Shown piece after piece: positions 21,113-32,746 of a DNA stretch of 64,000 bases. The stretch's first letter is position 1. Every line of letters starts with the position of its first letter. The DNA is taken from the NCBI GenBank assembly GCA_911728435.2, contig OU452204.1:19096001-19160000 (forward strand), in the 5' to 3' direction. Below the pieces are notes generated by a model. It saw only the letters and a program-made list of their open reading frames with translations. It searched no databases and was not told the origin of the DNA. The position numbers were made by a program, and so were the translations under genes. The DNA comes from Apoderus coryli (Eukaryota > Arthropoda > Insecta > Coleoptera > Attelabidae).

Positions 21113-22564
21113 AATTTTTTTGTTGCTAGACTTAATAAAGCATTACTGCGTTAGTCCTTTGAAACCACTGTTTTTCCTTTAAGATTTTAGATATCGGTAT
21201 GAATCAAGAAACATGTTGTTCAGAAAAGATGAGAGTTCAAAATATTGCAAAAAAGATCATTATTCGCTAGTGAGTTTTTTCTACAGGGTGTTGAAAAGTT
21301 TAGAGTAAAATGTAACTATTTGTTCACCCATAACAACAGATCCGTTCGAAATTTTTGAAGTTTCGATATGAAAAAATGATGACAATAAAATGGCTTAAAA
21401 CTCAAAAAAAAATTGTCAAAATTGATACAATACTAAAAAAGTTATATTGGGGAATTACAATAATAATTTTTCAAATTCAAAGAAATAAAAGAACTTTGTT
21501 GCTCTACTTTTGTCCAATAGTGTATACCTATATATGTATGGTGGAGGTGACGATAAAAATTGTTGTAAAAGTTTAATAATGTTGCATGGACTATAAAAGT
21601 CCATTTTGATAGCCAATAACGTCTCTAATATGTTTAGAGTAAAATGTATATTATGTTATTACATTATTGGAATGGGTTGCTTATCTATCAGCGTTCAGTA
21701 GGTTGAAATGAGTTTTTATAGTGAATATAAAAGAAAAACGGAAGACATACTCGAAATGTAGAATCAACCAAAATTGTATACAGTATGTCGTCGTCGATGG
21801 GGTTAATAACTATTTCCAACTCCAGTTTCTTAGTTCGTCAGACTGTTTTGCTATTTTCGGGATATTGTTTGTGTAATAATAATAATAATAATAAGCATTT
21901 ATTCCCAACAGGTTAAACCCACTTACAGGAAAATCAATACATAAAATACATTTTCGAATTAATTGAACTGAGATACATATCAAATTAAGAGGAAAAAACA
22001 AAAAAAAAAAAAACAAACAAATAAATACGTTACAAAACAAAATAATAAAAAAAACTGATTAAATAATCATAAATTAAACGTTATTTTGATTTAAATCTAC
22101 CATTAACTTGCAATTTATTGGTTTCTACAACATCGACGTAATTAACTTTTTTGTAGCTTATAAGTTGTTCTTTTTAAAAAAGTAATAATTTAAAATAATG
22201 AAGCTTGTCAAAAGCTGTCTTTAATTAATTTATGTGTAAAATTTTCCCAAATGCCCCCTATATCTACGCCAATGAACAGTTAATGAAAGTCAAACTAATG
22301 CAGATTATTTTAGATTATCGGTCCCCAAATGCATATAAAATTTTGTCAAAATTGGTTAGCTAGTTTCTCAGAAATCAACAAAAAAGCTAATTTGACCACT
22401 AAATTTGGACACCCTATATCTCGATAACGAAGCATTTGCGAACATGGGTTCAATGGCAAAAAATGCTTGAATTGTGTTCAGGAATCTCCAGTTTTTGTTT
22501 GTTGCAACCATAATGAATCAACCTGTATAGATAACAAATAAAATACAATATTTATTCAAGATCT
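21113..22564. other. Stretch with a probable LINE 3' tail and no gene
   Basis: A (TAA)n run at 21869-21893 adjoins sequence that reads on the minus strand as CTGTAAGTGGGTTTAACC..GGGAATAAATGC, a common LINE 3' end, so 21869 to about 21990 is probably a minus-strand LINE tail. TTTAGAGTAAAATGTA occurs twice, at about 21299 and 21632. The frames at 21355-21576 and 21810-22040 are low-complexity and not believed. Confidence 0.45.
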
Positions 22565-22627
22565 CTATTGGGTCATTGGTAGGGCGTTCGCTTCGAAGGT
22601 TACGGGTTCGTCTCCTAGCTCTGGAAA
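22565..22627 (+). pseudogene. Damaged tRNA-Ala-like SINE, second copy
   Basis: It matches 2385-2455 (TTGGTAGGGCGTTCGCTTCG, AAGGTTA.GGGTTCG, GGAAATACTTTTTTT). It lacks seven to eight bases of the anticodon arm and has a broken B-box (GGTTCGTCTCC). The upstream AATACAAT.TTTAT also matches the first copy. Sharing of both flanks supports a SINE family. Confidence 0.6.
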
Positions 22628-22734
22628 TACTTTTTTTCTCTTTTTTTGAGTAAATTTGAGCGAAAGTATTGCGGTGACACAACCGATTTTTTTAAATACG
22701 TTGTATTTCTCCCATTGCTGTTTTAAATCTGTTT

Positions 22735-23683
22735 GAGACTAAGAAATTGAGCAAATTCAACAAAATGCCCTTGAATTGGATGGAGACATTTTGGTTTTCC
22801 AGGAAGGAGCAAAGAACTTGGGACTTGTTTTGGATCACAAGCTGCGATTCAAGGACCATATAACATCAAAACTTAAAATCGGATATGGAATGTTAAAAAA
22901 GTTATACCCTCACAGACATTCGTTAAATGTAACCTTGAAGATTCGTATGTGTGATGCTCTTGTCTTATCGCACTTAAACTACTGTGACAGCATCTACGGT
23001 CCTTGTCTTGATAGTGTGGACAGAGTGAGAGTTCAGAAGTTGCAGAACTCTTGCTTGCGGTCATATTTGCCATTCGAAGAAGACATCGCATATCTCACAA
23101 ACTTAAGGAGGCAGGTTGGCTGAATATGTATAACAGACGCATTCACCATTCAACATGCTTCTTTTACAAAATAATAAAATATAAAACCCCTCCTTACCTG
23201 GTTAATAGAATTGTGTATAGAACTGATGTGCATAATCTAAACATCAGACGTAAAAGTCTAATAACAGTCCGTGTTCATAAAAAGGAAATATTTAAAAGAT
23301 CGTTCTCTTATAATGTCGCCACGCTAGTTAACCGGTTTGTGATTAAGGATTTCTCTCAGAGTTTGCATGTGTTCAGATCTACGATTAAAAAGATATTGCT
23401 TGACAGCGTTTAGGCATTTCATTTGGGCATTTTGTTTGCACTGTTTTTAACCCACCACTTTATTTTTGTATACTTATGTGTTTTAATATTGTATTTATTG
23501 TGTAGTACTGATTTTTTTTGTTATTTTTCATTGTGTATTGTTTCTTGGGCTTCAACAGCACTCAACCTAGTTGAGAGGCTGAGATTTCACGCCCTTTAGT
23601 TCTAATGGTTGTAATAATACATTTTTTGTACAAATTTATGTAATACCTTTTAGATCTAATAAACATATATTATTATTATTAAG
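22735..23683 (+). pseudogene. Jockey-group LINE, C-terminal fragment with 3' tail
   Basis: Frames 22776-23123 and 23051-23413 join by a frameshift near 23080. They give GAKNLGLVLDHKLRF, MCDALVLSHLNYCDSIYGP, VQKLQNSCLR, HRISHKLKEAGWLNM, RRIHHSTCFFYKI, the TPPYLVNRI block, RSFSYNVATL and the FRSTIKKIL end. This is the region after the catalytic box. The 3' UTR ends at (TTA)n near 23681. It belongs to the same family as the fragments at 9.6 kb and 39.4 kb. Confidence 0.83.
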
Positions 23684-24577
23684 TACGCTTAATTTGACTG
23701 CACTAAATCTTCATCGCTCCCTTTTCTTAATATCATCAATTCGTCAACATATTCCTGTTAAAATCTGATGGGTTTTAATAAATGGCTGCTGTAGCATTAT
23801 AAAATATTTCAACACCCGCTGAAATATTGGATCTAATCTTGAAAAACAGAAGTCCAACTTTTTTTTATATATATATATAAGTATAAAATATAAATGTACG
23901 AATATAAATTAGGGTAAGCTAAAGTAAATAAAAAGGGGAGTTTGTACAGATCAATAATTTACAACAGAGTGTTTTATGTTAGTCTCATATATGTACCCAG
24001 TGAAATTACTGGGTCCGGCATTTTTACAATCGTACAATTCTCGAGAGAATTTATTTCATATAAATGTTATATGACTCAATTAAATTGCCTTTCGGTATTG
24101 TTGGGACGGTTGGCGACATTTTTTTTAGCTCACTGTATGTGAGTGTGTGTGTTCGCATTTTCTTTTTTGTTTTTATTATTTTTTTTTTTTTTGTAAAATG
24201 TCGGTCGCTATGTTTTATTCAGCATCGGTAAATTAAGTTCGACCATCATTGCCGGTTTTGCGCCGATGATGAAAAAAAGAGTAGGAACATTTTCCCCCAA
24301 CAAACAGAAAAAAAGTCACTTGATATTATTTTTATATCTGGTGTACTATATATATAATGTAACATTTTTCATCTGTACGATGTACTATTCATGCTGAGGC
24401 AGTTTTACAGCAGGACTGTACCAGCTGTAGTTTGATTATCCTAAGAAAATTGTAAAATCCAATACGAAATTACAGAAATTCATTTGTCGGTCAGTAGGAA
24501 AATTGGGTCGAGTAATTCTTCATAATCATGAGATGCTTTATGCTTAGTGTCTATTAGTCTGGCAAAACTTCTTTCAA
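23684..24577. other. Stretch without a recognised gene
   Basis: AT-rich with a TATATATA patch near 23865 and poly(T) runs near 24175. Nothing coding is recognised. Confidence 0.5.
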
Positions 24578-24727
24578 ATGGCGACGACTGAAGTACAAAT
24601 AAGAACACGATATCTGAAGAATCAGTGGTTGACGGCTAAATCGATCGAAATTCGACAACTAGCAGACAGCAACAGCAGCAGAGCTTTCTTCCATGCCACT
24701 AAGATCATTTGCGGACCCTCTGCATAG
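24578..24727 (+). pseudogene. LINE ORF2 linker relic between endonuclease and RT
   Basis: Fifty codons read EVQIRTRYLKNQWLTAKSIE, then RQLADSNSSRAFFHATKIICGPSA and a stop. The pattern W....A.EI..LAD.N..RAFF.A.K...GPS is the conserved segment before the RT domain in several LINE groups. No RT follows, so this is a small isolated relic. Confidence 0.55.
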
Positions 24728-25475
24728 AGTCTTAACCCACTGTAAACCAGGGATTGCACTTCAATTGGTTTTCAGTAACTACTAAACAGGTCTTGTTTGT
24801 TTGATACGGGTTTTGGGTTACGAGCTTCAGCCCATCTTCAGACGCTTTTAAACTTTTCGTTGAACTTAATATGGTCTAATCAGATTTTGATGTCTACAGG
24901 AAAAAATAGTGTTTTCTACATCTGAAATCATCTAATACAAAAAATATAAAAATTAACAAATAAAAGCTGTACAATTTACATACAACAAATACTATTTGTA
25001 CTAATCACTAATAGACATATGTTCGTTCAGCAAACCCACAACAACTTTTTGTGGCGTTTATTTTTTTTTTACTAAATACATTAGTTAAACAAAATAAAAT
25101 GTGTCCCTAACAATTATTCAAAAAACTAGTTAAATATTTTTAAGCGCGCCAATATTTCAATTCTCACCGAGGGCAGCGATATATTTCTGGGGAAATATAA
25201 ACCAAGGCTAAGTTGACGATAACCAGGCTCTGATTGGAGAAAAACCAAAATTTTCAATAATAAAAGACTTTATTTCGAATAAATAAAAATGAAAATGTAT
25301 TAAAATAGATAAATTATCTAAAATGGACTCTGAGCCGTTTATTAACATTTAAGGTAATGTATTGACATACCTAGATAATGATGATACGAGTATGTTATAA
25401 TATTGGTCTCGCCTGAACCCGAGATCTACCTTCAAACAGTGCACCGTTTTCTGACTCACAACTCAGTTGGCTATA
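24728..25475. other. Stretch with one degenerate hammerhead-like core
   Basis: On the minus strand near 24841-24811 lies CTGAAGATGGGCTGAAGCTCGTAACC. This is a hammerhead-like core whose GAAAC is changed to GTAAC, with a possible GGGC/GCTC stem. The rest is AT-rich and unrecognised. Confidence 0.4.
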
Positions 25476-25863
25476 CCGGGTGGTCCATGGCTTGAGACAG
25501 CCTTATATCTTAAAAACGGCACATTTTTCGGAAAAAAAGTTGAAATAAAAGTTGTTTGCTATTGTGGGGCAAATGCAGTGCTGGTATCCATTTGCGATTT
25601 TGACAACCGTTTCAAGGTTATCTCAAGGTCAACTTTGGTTTTTTAAATAGAAACATATATTTTTTATTACAGAATCGTATTCTACAGAAAAAAACAAATA
25701 ACTTTTGTTAACAAAATTTTTTTATTCCGATTGAAATAATAACATTTTTTACAACATTTATTTGCTATTACACGAAAGAAAAAGGTCTCTTTTTAACAAA
25801 ATATCTTTCTATCTCAGAAAAAGTTTACTGTGTTGCGAAGAAGTTTACGAGAACGTATTTTAC

Positions 25864-25910
25864 TAAATTCCTGATGAAGACAGGTGGTCTTGTCGAAACG
25901 TTGAAAGAAA
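25864..25910 (+). ncRNA. Hammerhead-ribozyme-like core
   Basis: CTGATGA at 25871-25877 is followed by a GACA/TGTC stem and GAAAC at 25895-25899. The palindrome ACGT follows as a minimal stem III, then T at the cleavage position. A short stem I (TTC with GAA) can form. Very short stem III is known for Penelope-type hammerheads. It lies inside the fold-back of the surrounding element. Activity is not shown. Confidence 0.55.
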
Positions 25911-26879
25911 GAAAAATAATAATGGCATTTAAATAATTATCTAAAATCAAATAATCAGTCGATGATTTATAAATTGTTGAACCTTAGTTCCAAGAACAAA
26001 AAACAGACAAATTAACCCAAATTATTATCGGAATCAAAAAAAAATTATTAACAAAAGTTATTTGATTTTTTATCTAGAATCCGATTCGGTAATGAAAAAT
26101 ATATAATGATAAGTAAAATATATATAACATGAAAAATATGTGTCCATTAAGAAAAAACGAGTTGATCTTGAGATATCCTTGAAACTGTTGACAAATTCGC
26201 CAATGGGTGCTACCATTGTTTTTCCCCCACAATACCAAACAACTTTCGAAGCCCTAGAAATTAACCTATACAGTAAAAACAATGATTACACATGCGTCAA
26301 CAATCAACTAGATTTTGATTGCGTTCCTTTCTTCAATTCATGAACGTTTAATAATAGAAACCAACCGTAATAAAATTCTTTCCCTTCCCTAAAACCTAAA
26401 TTTGCATAACCCCCTGCTCCAGCTTAAGCTAGACATCATATTGTCACAAACAAAACATAACCTCTAAAACGTAATCAAAAATAAAACCACTGTCAACCCA
26501 ACACAGACTGATATCAATTTTTCAGAGTCCCATCCAGCAGTACCTCACACGCAGATCACATCAACACCTCACTTCCCCCTTTTACTTTCACAATCTCACT
26601 TACACCAATATCACTAATATGCGATCCAGCTCGGACTGACAGTATAACACAAGTAGTATATAGAATGAAATGTCAACTAGTTATAATATATAGTTAACCT
26701 CTAATAACCTAAAAAAAAATCACATTATAAAGTCCACACAGCTCATGAGTAGTTCACAGGATCGTCCTAAGAATCTTCTCCAAGCTAAGTAAGTCTTACC
26801 AATATTGTTCTTTTCTTTCTAGCTTGTATATTTATTTACTTTAACATTTATTCAACCAATGTAATGGAAAATTTTTGTA

Positions 26880-26930
26880 ATATGTCACTGATGATGAGAC
26901 CTGATGGCCGCGAAACATGTCTGACTGTCC
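26880..26930 (+). ncRNA. Degenerate hammerhead-like core
   Basis: CTGATGA at 26888-26894 and GAAACATGTC at 26912-26921 are spaced as in the other cores. The intervening bases do not form a clean stem II. It is probably a decayed copy. Confidence 0.35.
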
Positions 26931-27338
26931 TCTGATGTTGTGAATACATATACGAATGTTTTTGTGGAGCACACTTAGTTTTATTTGAATATAAACAATT
27001 TTTATTTGAACTTTTTTCCCGAAAAATGTGCCATTTTTAAGATATAAGGCTGTTTCAAGATAAATGGACCACCCGGTATGTAAATCACAAATCCAAAAAT
27101 TCAGTAGTTCAAAATTCAAAAATTCGATATCTCAATAAATTCAATAATACAAAAGGTCAAGAAAGATTCAGAAATAAAGAAAGTTTAATGATAAAATAAC
27201 TTACAAATTAAATAATTGATAAATACTAACATAAACAAATTAGAATAAATGTTAAAATAACAAAAATTCTTATAGTGAAATACACAAGACAATTTTGCTG
27301 TATTTACATTTTAAATATGTTATTTTGAAAAAACCGCT

Positions 27339-27768
27339 GTTATTAACGCTTTTTTTATTCTTGTTTTTCTTTGGGTTTCAGGTTCTTGAAAACATTTTTT
27401 TTTAAATTTTTAGCGAAAAATTACATTTCGCCTGTCGAACTTTATTAAATAAACAAGTAACAACGTTTCGACGATGGTTTGTCGCCTTCTTCAGGTCATT
27501 CTATTATTTTTTTCCCCTTTTACATTTTGTCAAAAATTCAGAATACAACTTATACATTTTAAAATCATACTTTATAAAATATTTTCCTTTTTTTTACACT
27601 AAGAATACATATATTATACAGGACTTCACGTTTACAAACACAATACAGTTTAAAAATTTTTGCTAAATATCATTTAGCAAAAAACCTGAAACCCAAAGAA
27701 AAACAAGAATAAAAAAATTAAAAGAAAAATGGTTCAAGAATATAAAAAAAGAAAAAGTTATTAACGCT
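27339..27768. repeat. Complete 406-bp fold-back element with 12-bp duplication
   Basis: GTTATTAACGCT occurs at 27339-27350 and 27757-27768, bracketing 27351-27756. Just inside, 27351-27384 is the exact reverse complement of 27683-27716 (34 bp). On the minus strand a hammerhead-like core (CTGAAGA at 27494-27488, GAAAC at 27479-27475) lies in the interior. The long duplication with inner inverted terminal sequence resembles non-autonomous Penelope-type insertions rather than a cut-and-paste element. No coding frame. Confidence 0.75.
27466..27502 (-). ncRNA. Hammerhead-ribozyme-like core in fold-back
   Basis: Minus strand: TGAC, CTGAAGA, a GAC/GTC stem, GAAACGT, T, GTTA. Stem I (TGAC with GTTA, one G-T) closes the core, and stem III is the palindrome ACGT. 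The U-to-A change at position 7 (CTGAAGA) is tolerated in hammerheads. Confidence 0.5.
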
Positions 27769-29269
27769 GTTCAATAGTTAGTTTAACATGTTATTTCTTT
27801 ATGTTATTTGTCAATATTTTACACAATTTCTTTGTTATATCAATAACAAAATTAGTGTTTGTTATTTCAACAAGAAAAAAAAAAGTTATTATTAACAAAT
27901 TACTTCTAACGGTGCAAGGGTGGCCTTCAAGAGTTCTATAGATTGTGGGTCCTGTTTCTGTAATAAAATCATCAGAGAGAAAAATGGTTTGAGCTTTGAT
28001 TCCAACGTATACAAAACACAACTATTTTCGAAAGCAATAAAATAGTTTGTTGCCAACAATTTTTTGTTGTCCAAAAAGACAGTTTTTCCTCTCCTGTTCA
28101 ATATAATCGTTTGGCAAAAATCCTGGAAAAACTGAATAAATGAAAACGTCACCAAACATTTCCATATATACTCATGCACCATAATTATTCTGAAAGCACC
28201 AATAAAAAGCATCGCAGAGAGTGCAGATTTTTTTTTTTTTTTTTGTAAGATTATTGAGCTTTAGTTTTCAATTATGTTTCGCTAGATGAAAATTGAAAGG
28301 TTATGTGCTCCGACTGATGTAGTGCTTTTTAAATGCACTTTGGAATTTGCAGTGTACAGTGTTTCCATGTTGCATTTGTATTGTTTATTTTACGCACTTT
28401 AGTTAGGTACGTTATTGTTAAGTTTCTGGCTCAATATCAAAATTATGTGTCTTCAGGTGGAGCCTCTGAAATTCTTCTTGAGCTTGTTTTTGTACACAGT
28501 GTCCCTCGGGGAAAGACCGCGATATGTTTCGGAAATATATTAACAATTTTAATGCTTTTTTGTTCTTCTTATATACCACTTGTGTGCGATAGCTTAAGTA
28601 ATAAGACTTTTAATTAATTATAGACATAAAGCATTTTTTTAGAGAAAATATTGCATATTTTCCGTGTTAGTAACCATCTTGTCATGTTCCAAATGGATTA
28701 TTAATGGTGACACCCCAACCGCTTACTGTACCACCTTTTTTTTTAGTGGATATCCCTTCAAGACATCGTGAGAAATAGGGGATCTAAGAAACTTACGTCC
28801 CACACGCAACCAATCAGATTGTGGTATCGAATCTGGTCGATCAGGTGTCTAGATTGATATTCGCAGATTTGTTGATTTTAAACATCAGCGCGTGTGGTAT
28901 TATGAGAACGATGTCGATCGCGGTTTTCGTAGACACTTTCATTTTCTACCGGGGGAATCTGCGTGACAATTATCATAAAGTTACAGGCATGGGGAAATAC
29001 ATGAAAATTAGAACTTCTGTCGTGTAGAAGTTAAAGGCCTTGAATTTGACACGAGATTTTGACATTTAATAAAATTTTACGAGTTCAAAAAAAGTCGACA
29101 TTACAGCTCTAGATAATTAAGCACAAAAGCCAGGAGGCCTAGAATTTGACGAAGAAGAAGCACAAAAGCGCTGCATCGGTTTCCACCATGACCTGATTGA
29201 TTGCCTTCTTTTCGTCATACTTGAGTGAGCAAGCTACAGTACGTCCAGTATAATGCATGGCTACGAGCT
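27769..29269. other. Stretch without a recognised gene
   Basis: AT-rich. The frames at 27892-28212, 28333-28617 and 28821-29027 have no recognised motif and are not called. Confidence 0.45.
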
Positions 29270-29800
29270 ACGAGCCCGCAAGGTAGTAACCTTGCTTCTC
29301 TGATCTTTTCCATTTTTATTACTGATATTGGTTAGCAATCATCTGCTTTTTGCTGATGATCTTAACCTTTACAGGTTTATATTAATAAGACTGAACGTGT
29401 ACAACGAAGACGTTGCGTGGTTTCGACTATACGACTGGCTGTTGGATCGATTTGGCTCGTGGCCACTTTCGAAGCGTCGAATTCTTGTTTCGCAACTGTC
29501 CTTGTTTAATCTAATTAATAGCAATCTCGATTGCCCCCATTTATTACAACATATAAATGTTGTTTCGACCCTTTACTCCAGAGATCCCAAACTGTTTGAG
29601 ATTCCACATATTCGGACTCATGGGCGCCTGCAGTTATTGTAATTCTTTGGGTATCAATAGTATAATCCTGGTTAATGTGAAGGCTAGCAAATTTAAGCAG
29701 GCACCTAAAGGCCAAATATTCTTTATGAATTTGAGCTGTCGTCACATGAATTTAAAACATGTATTCGGAATTTGTATGGAATGGGCTTTGTCAATGTTCT
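29270..29800 (+). pseudogene. Jockey-type LINE reverse transcriptase fragment
   Basis: The sequence starts near 29280 with a decayed GSNLASLIFSIFITDI block (counterpart of PQGS-LGPLLF). After a shift it continues as NHLLFADDLNLYRF, which holds the catalytic FADD. Internal sequence is deleted, since the C-terminal segment (SKRRILVSQLSLFNLINSNL, FEIPHIRTHG) follows too soon. Truncated and broken. Confidence 0.7.
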
Positions 29801-30639
29801 AATTATTTATTTTATTAATTAAATATCTAGAATTATTTTTGCATTGTTTTGTCTTGTAATTGGGTAATAAAGTGTATTTATTTATATTCTCTAAGCAAAA
29901 ACATTTTGTGGTTAAGGCTTCTAATTTCTCCAGCTGTGCCCAATTCACTCTCAAGTCTCGCGCATGATGGATACCACTCCGTTCACCCTTAGCATTTCGG
30001 TAATTTTGTCATGTGAAAGGGCGTAGAAGATAAGCAACAGGATCGACCGTGTCACACCGTGTCCCGAAAATATTTACCGCTTAATGCATCCCGGAAATGG
30101 GAGTTGCGAAATGTTATTTTCAACTAATTTTTCCATCGAAAATACCGTAATTTCGTTAGTTCATCTCAGCGGGAATATAGGATTTTTTTTATTATAATGG
30201 CAGAGTGTTTCAATCAACAGCCAGACAGGAGTTTATTTTTTAATTTGGATTTTATTCGATCATATTTACTATCTTTAAGCTTTTAAAAATATTAGCGAAA
30301 ACATACATGGTACTCTTGACAATGATCTATGAGCGATTGACAAAAAAAATCATTTACTAAACTTTTAGGAACTGAAGAGATCTACAACCCAAAAATGTTA
30401 GTTGACAAACGCGCAGCAGACCAAACTTCCTTTTTCTTAATGCGACACCCTGTATATTTTAACATAAGTAAATGCCGCTCTAAAAGACATAAGGGTTGAC
30501 ATGCTTAGGTCCAGTAGTTTTTGAAATATTTGTATATAAGTGTTAATTTTGACATCAATTTAAAGCGTAAACCTACCAATTTTTCGTATCAGGTCCATTT
30601 GAATTCTCTTCGTTTCTCCGTTTTACTGAATTTTATTGA
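29801..30639. other. Stretch without a recognised gene
   Basis: A GCGACACCCTGTATATT string at about 30441-30457 looks like a mariner-type MITE end without a visible partner. Otherwise nothing is recognised. Confidence 0.45.
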
Positions 30640-32405
30640 CATGTGAATTGTAATTTTCCATTCTATTCTATAGCGGTTTACGGCACAGCCAGCTCGAGTA
30701 TGACTAGGCGCTTAGCGGTGTTGCCAACAGGTGTACATTTTCTAGTTCGTTACAATATTGTTGTTAACTCTATTAAAGCTCTTGTCGAGTCGAATGATGC
30801 CCAGTTAAATCAGCAAGGGCCGGAACTTAGCGGTAACACCTTTTTTCTTTACCCTGTACATGAGAACGAGATGTGTAATATCTTACAAAAAATAACGCGG
30901 AAGAACTCAAGTGGTCCCGATGGTGTCCCATGTTCGGTGTTAAAACACGTCATTGATTATGTGGCACCCATTCTTACACATTTAGTAAACTGTTCCTTCA
31001 TTGAAGGAAAATTCCCACAAGAACTGAAACTAGCCAGAGTTGTGCCTATATTCAAGAAGGGGGACTCGAAACATATAAAAAATTATAGAGGCATCTCTGT
31101 ATTGTCTCTAAAGTTTTTGAAAATGCATTTTACTGTCGTTCGGATTTAGAAGAAGGCAAAGTGTTGGAATGTTTGGAAGAGAGACAAAAGTGTTCAGGTT
31201 TATTTTTCGATGATTCACGAGCTTTCGAGACGGTGAATCATGAAAAGATTTTACGTAAACTCTATGGTTTCGGTGTTAGAGGCACTCCCTTAAGTTGGAT
31301 AACATCATTTTTATCAGAAAGAAAACAAAAAGTGAGTCTCAACCGTGATGGCAAAGTTTTTGAATCATCAGTTCTTGAGTTGAACGTCGGCGTTCCCCAG
31401 GGCAGTACATTAGGACCACTAATCTTCATATTGCTCATTGCAGATATATCTACACACATAAAATCTGCAAAGCACATTACTCTTTTTGCTGATGATACTT
31501 CAGCTATAATAGCTGCTGACTCTATTAGTGGTTTAAGTTCAAAAGGATATGAATGTTTGAAGCACATGCGGAATTATTGTACTAATAACGACCTAGTATT
31601 GAATTTTGAATTTCTCAGCAAGGGAGGTGAACTACAGTATGAGAATTGTTAACGAGGATCACCGGCTAGTACAGAGATGATATATGAAATTCTTGGGTGT
31701 TGACATTGATTCGCACCTGAATTGGTACAAACAAATCGAGACAGTTTCTGTGAAGCTCTGCAGACTTTCGTTCATAATTTGGAAAATGAGAAGCTTTGTT
31801 TCAATTGATGTATTGCGATCATTTTATTTTGCAAATGTTAATTCAGTCCTGTGTTATTCCATAGTGTTATGGGGAAATTCATGTCGCGTGGGTGAGATAC
31901 TAGTGCTGCAAAAAAGGATTATCAGAACAATAACTTTCAAATCCGTCAATTATTCAAAGATCTAAAAATTTTAAGAGTAACATCAATTTACATTTTGGAG
32001 TGCGTGTTCTACGTGTATTCTAACATTGATCGGTTTACGATCTTAGAGATAATTTAAATTTAAGACTACCTGTACACCGTCTCTCTCTCTCAGCAAATAG
32101 TTGCCTTATAATGCCTATTAAGTTGTATAATCATCTGCCCCATCATCTAAAAGTGAATATAGCTCCGAGTAAATTCAAACGAAACGTAAGGGATTGGTTA
32201 CTTGAATTCAGTTTTTATTCGTTAAATTAATATTTTGTGAATAATTAGGTGTTTTTGTGAAATGTAATTATACAATCCATGTCTTTTCTACTACTTATTT
32301 ATTTATTTATTTTTATACATGTATTTTTGGTTGTGACCATTGTATTATATTACGACGTTGTGACGCATTCTATGTACTTAGTTGTACCTCGTGAATAAAG
32401 ACTAG
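30640..32405 (+). pseudogene. Jockey-type LINE, most of the RT plus 3' end
   Basis: The copy runs through several frames. The N-terminal RT (30643-31149) has KNSSGPDGVPCSVLKHV, PILTHLVNCSF, FPQELKLARVVPIFKKGD, NYRGISVLS. After a deletion, 31161-31652 gives GLFFDDSRAFETVNHEKIL, VGVPQGSTLGPLIF and LFADDTSAI (catalytic). Then 31684-31965 gives MKFLGVDIDSHLNW and YSIVLWGNSC. A decayed tail to about 32228 includes IKLYNHLPHHLK and WLLEFSFYS. A GAATAAAGACTAG..ATTATTAAT end lies near 32392-32412. Stops and frameshifts make it non-functional, but both the NYR and FADD regions remain. Confidence 0.87.
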
Positions 32406-32430
32406 TATTATTAATATCTTTAAGTCTTAG

Positions 32431-32480
32431 GTGGCCAGACATGTTTCGGAACTAACTATTCCATCTTCAGTGACATTTTT
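32431..32480 (-). ncRNA. Hammerhead-ribozyme-like core
   Basis: Minus strand: TGTCA, CTGAAGA, T, a GGAA/TTCC stem with a 7-base loop, GAAACATGT, C, TGGC. Stem III is the palindrome ACATGT and stem I pairs GTCA with TGGC (one G-T). It is one of the best-preserved copies in the window. It sits between the Jockey tail and the RTE element, with no surrounding fold-back that I can see. Confidence 0.55.
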
Positions 32481-32746
32481 GCCTAACATTTAAAACTACA
32501 TGATAATATAAATAAATATGTTAATTATTGTTTTTTTCTTATATATAATTTTTTGATTAAAAGATTTAGAGAGAATTTCTTACTTGAGTTTTACTTTACT
32601 ACAAATGTAAAAGTTAATTTCTTTTACGTTGTTAAAGGAAAATTAATTATTACAATTATATTATATTCAATTAATTTAAATTATTGACTATATTCAATCG
32701 ATTTTGTTTATTGTAGTGAAGCTGAGGAATATGCGAAAGTTAGCAT

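Larger units (their letters stand above)
25476..27076. mobile_element. 1.6-kb TA-flanked element without transposase
   Basis: The left end CCGGGTGGTCCAT and right end ATGGACCACCCGG are flanked by TA (25474-25475 and 27077-27078). The inverted repeats run about 78 bp (shared CAGCCTTATATCTTAAAAA.GGCACATTTTTCGG..AAAAGTT). This is the layout of a non-autonomous mariner/Tc1 element. No transposase reading frame is inside. It carries an inner fold-back (arms 25673-25731 and 26027-26086) and two hammerhead-like motifs. The termini resemble but do not match the DD41D element, so a relative probably mobilises it. Confidence 0.85.

Noticed and set aside
28333..28617. 94-codon open frame
   Set aside because: Hydrophobic and AT-driven; no motif or neighbour supports it.
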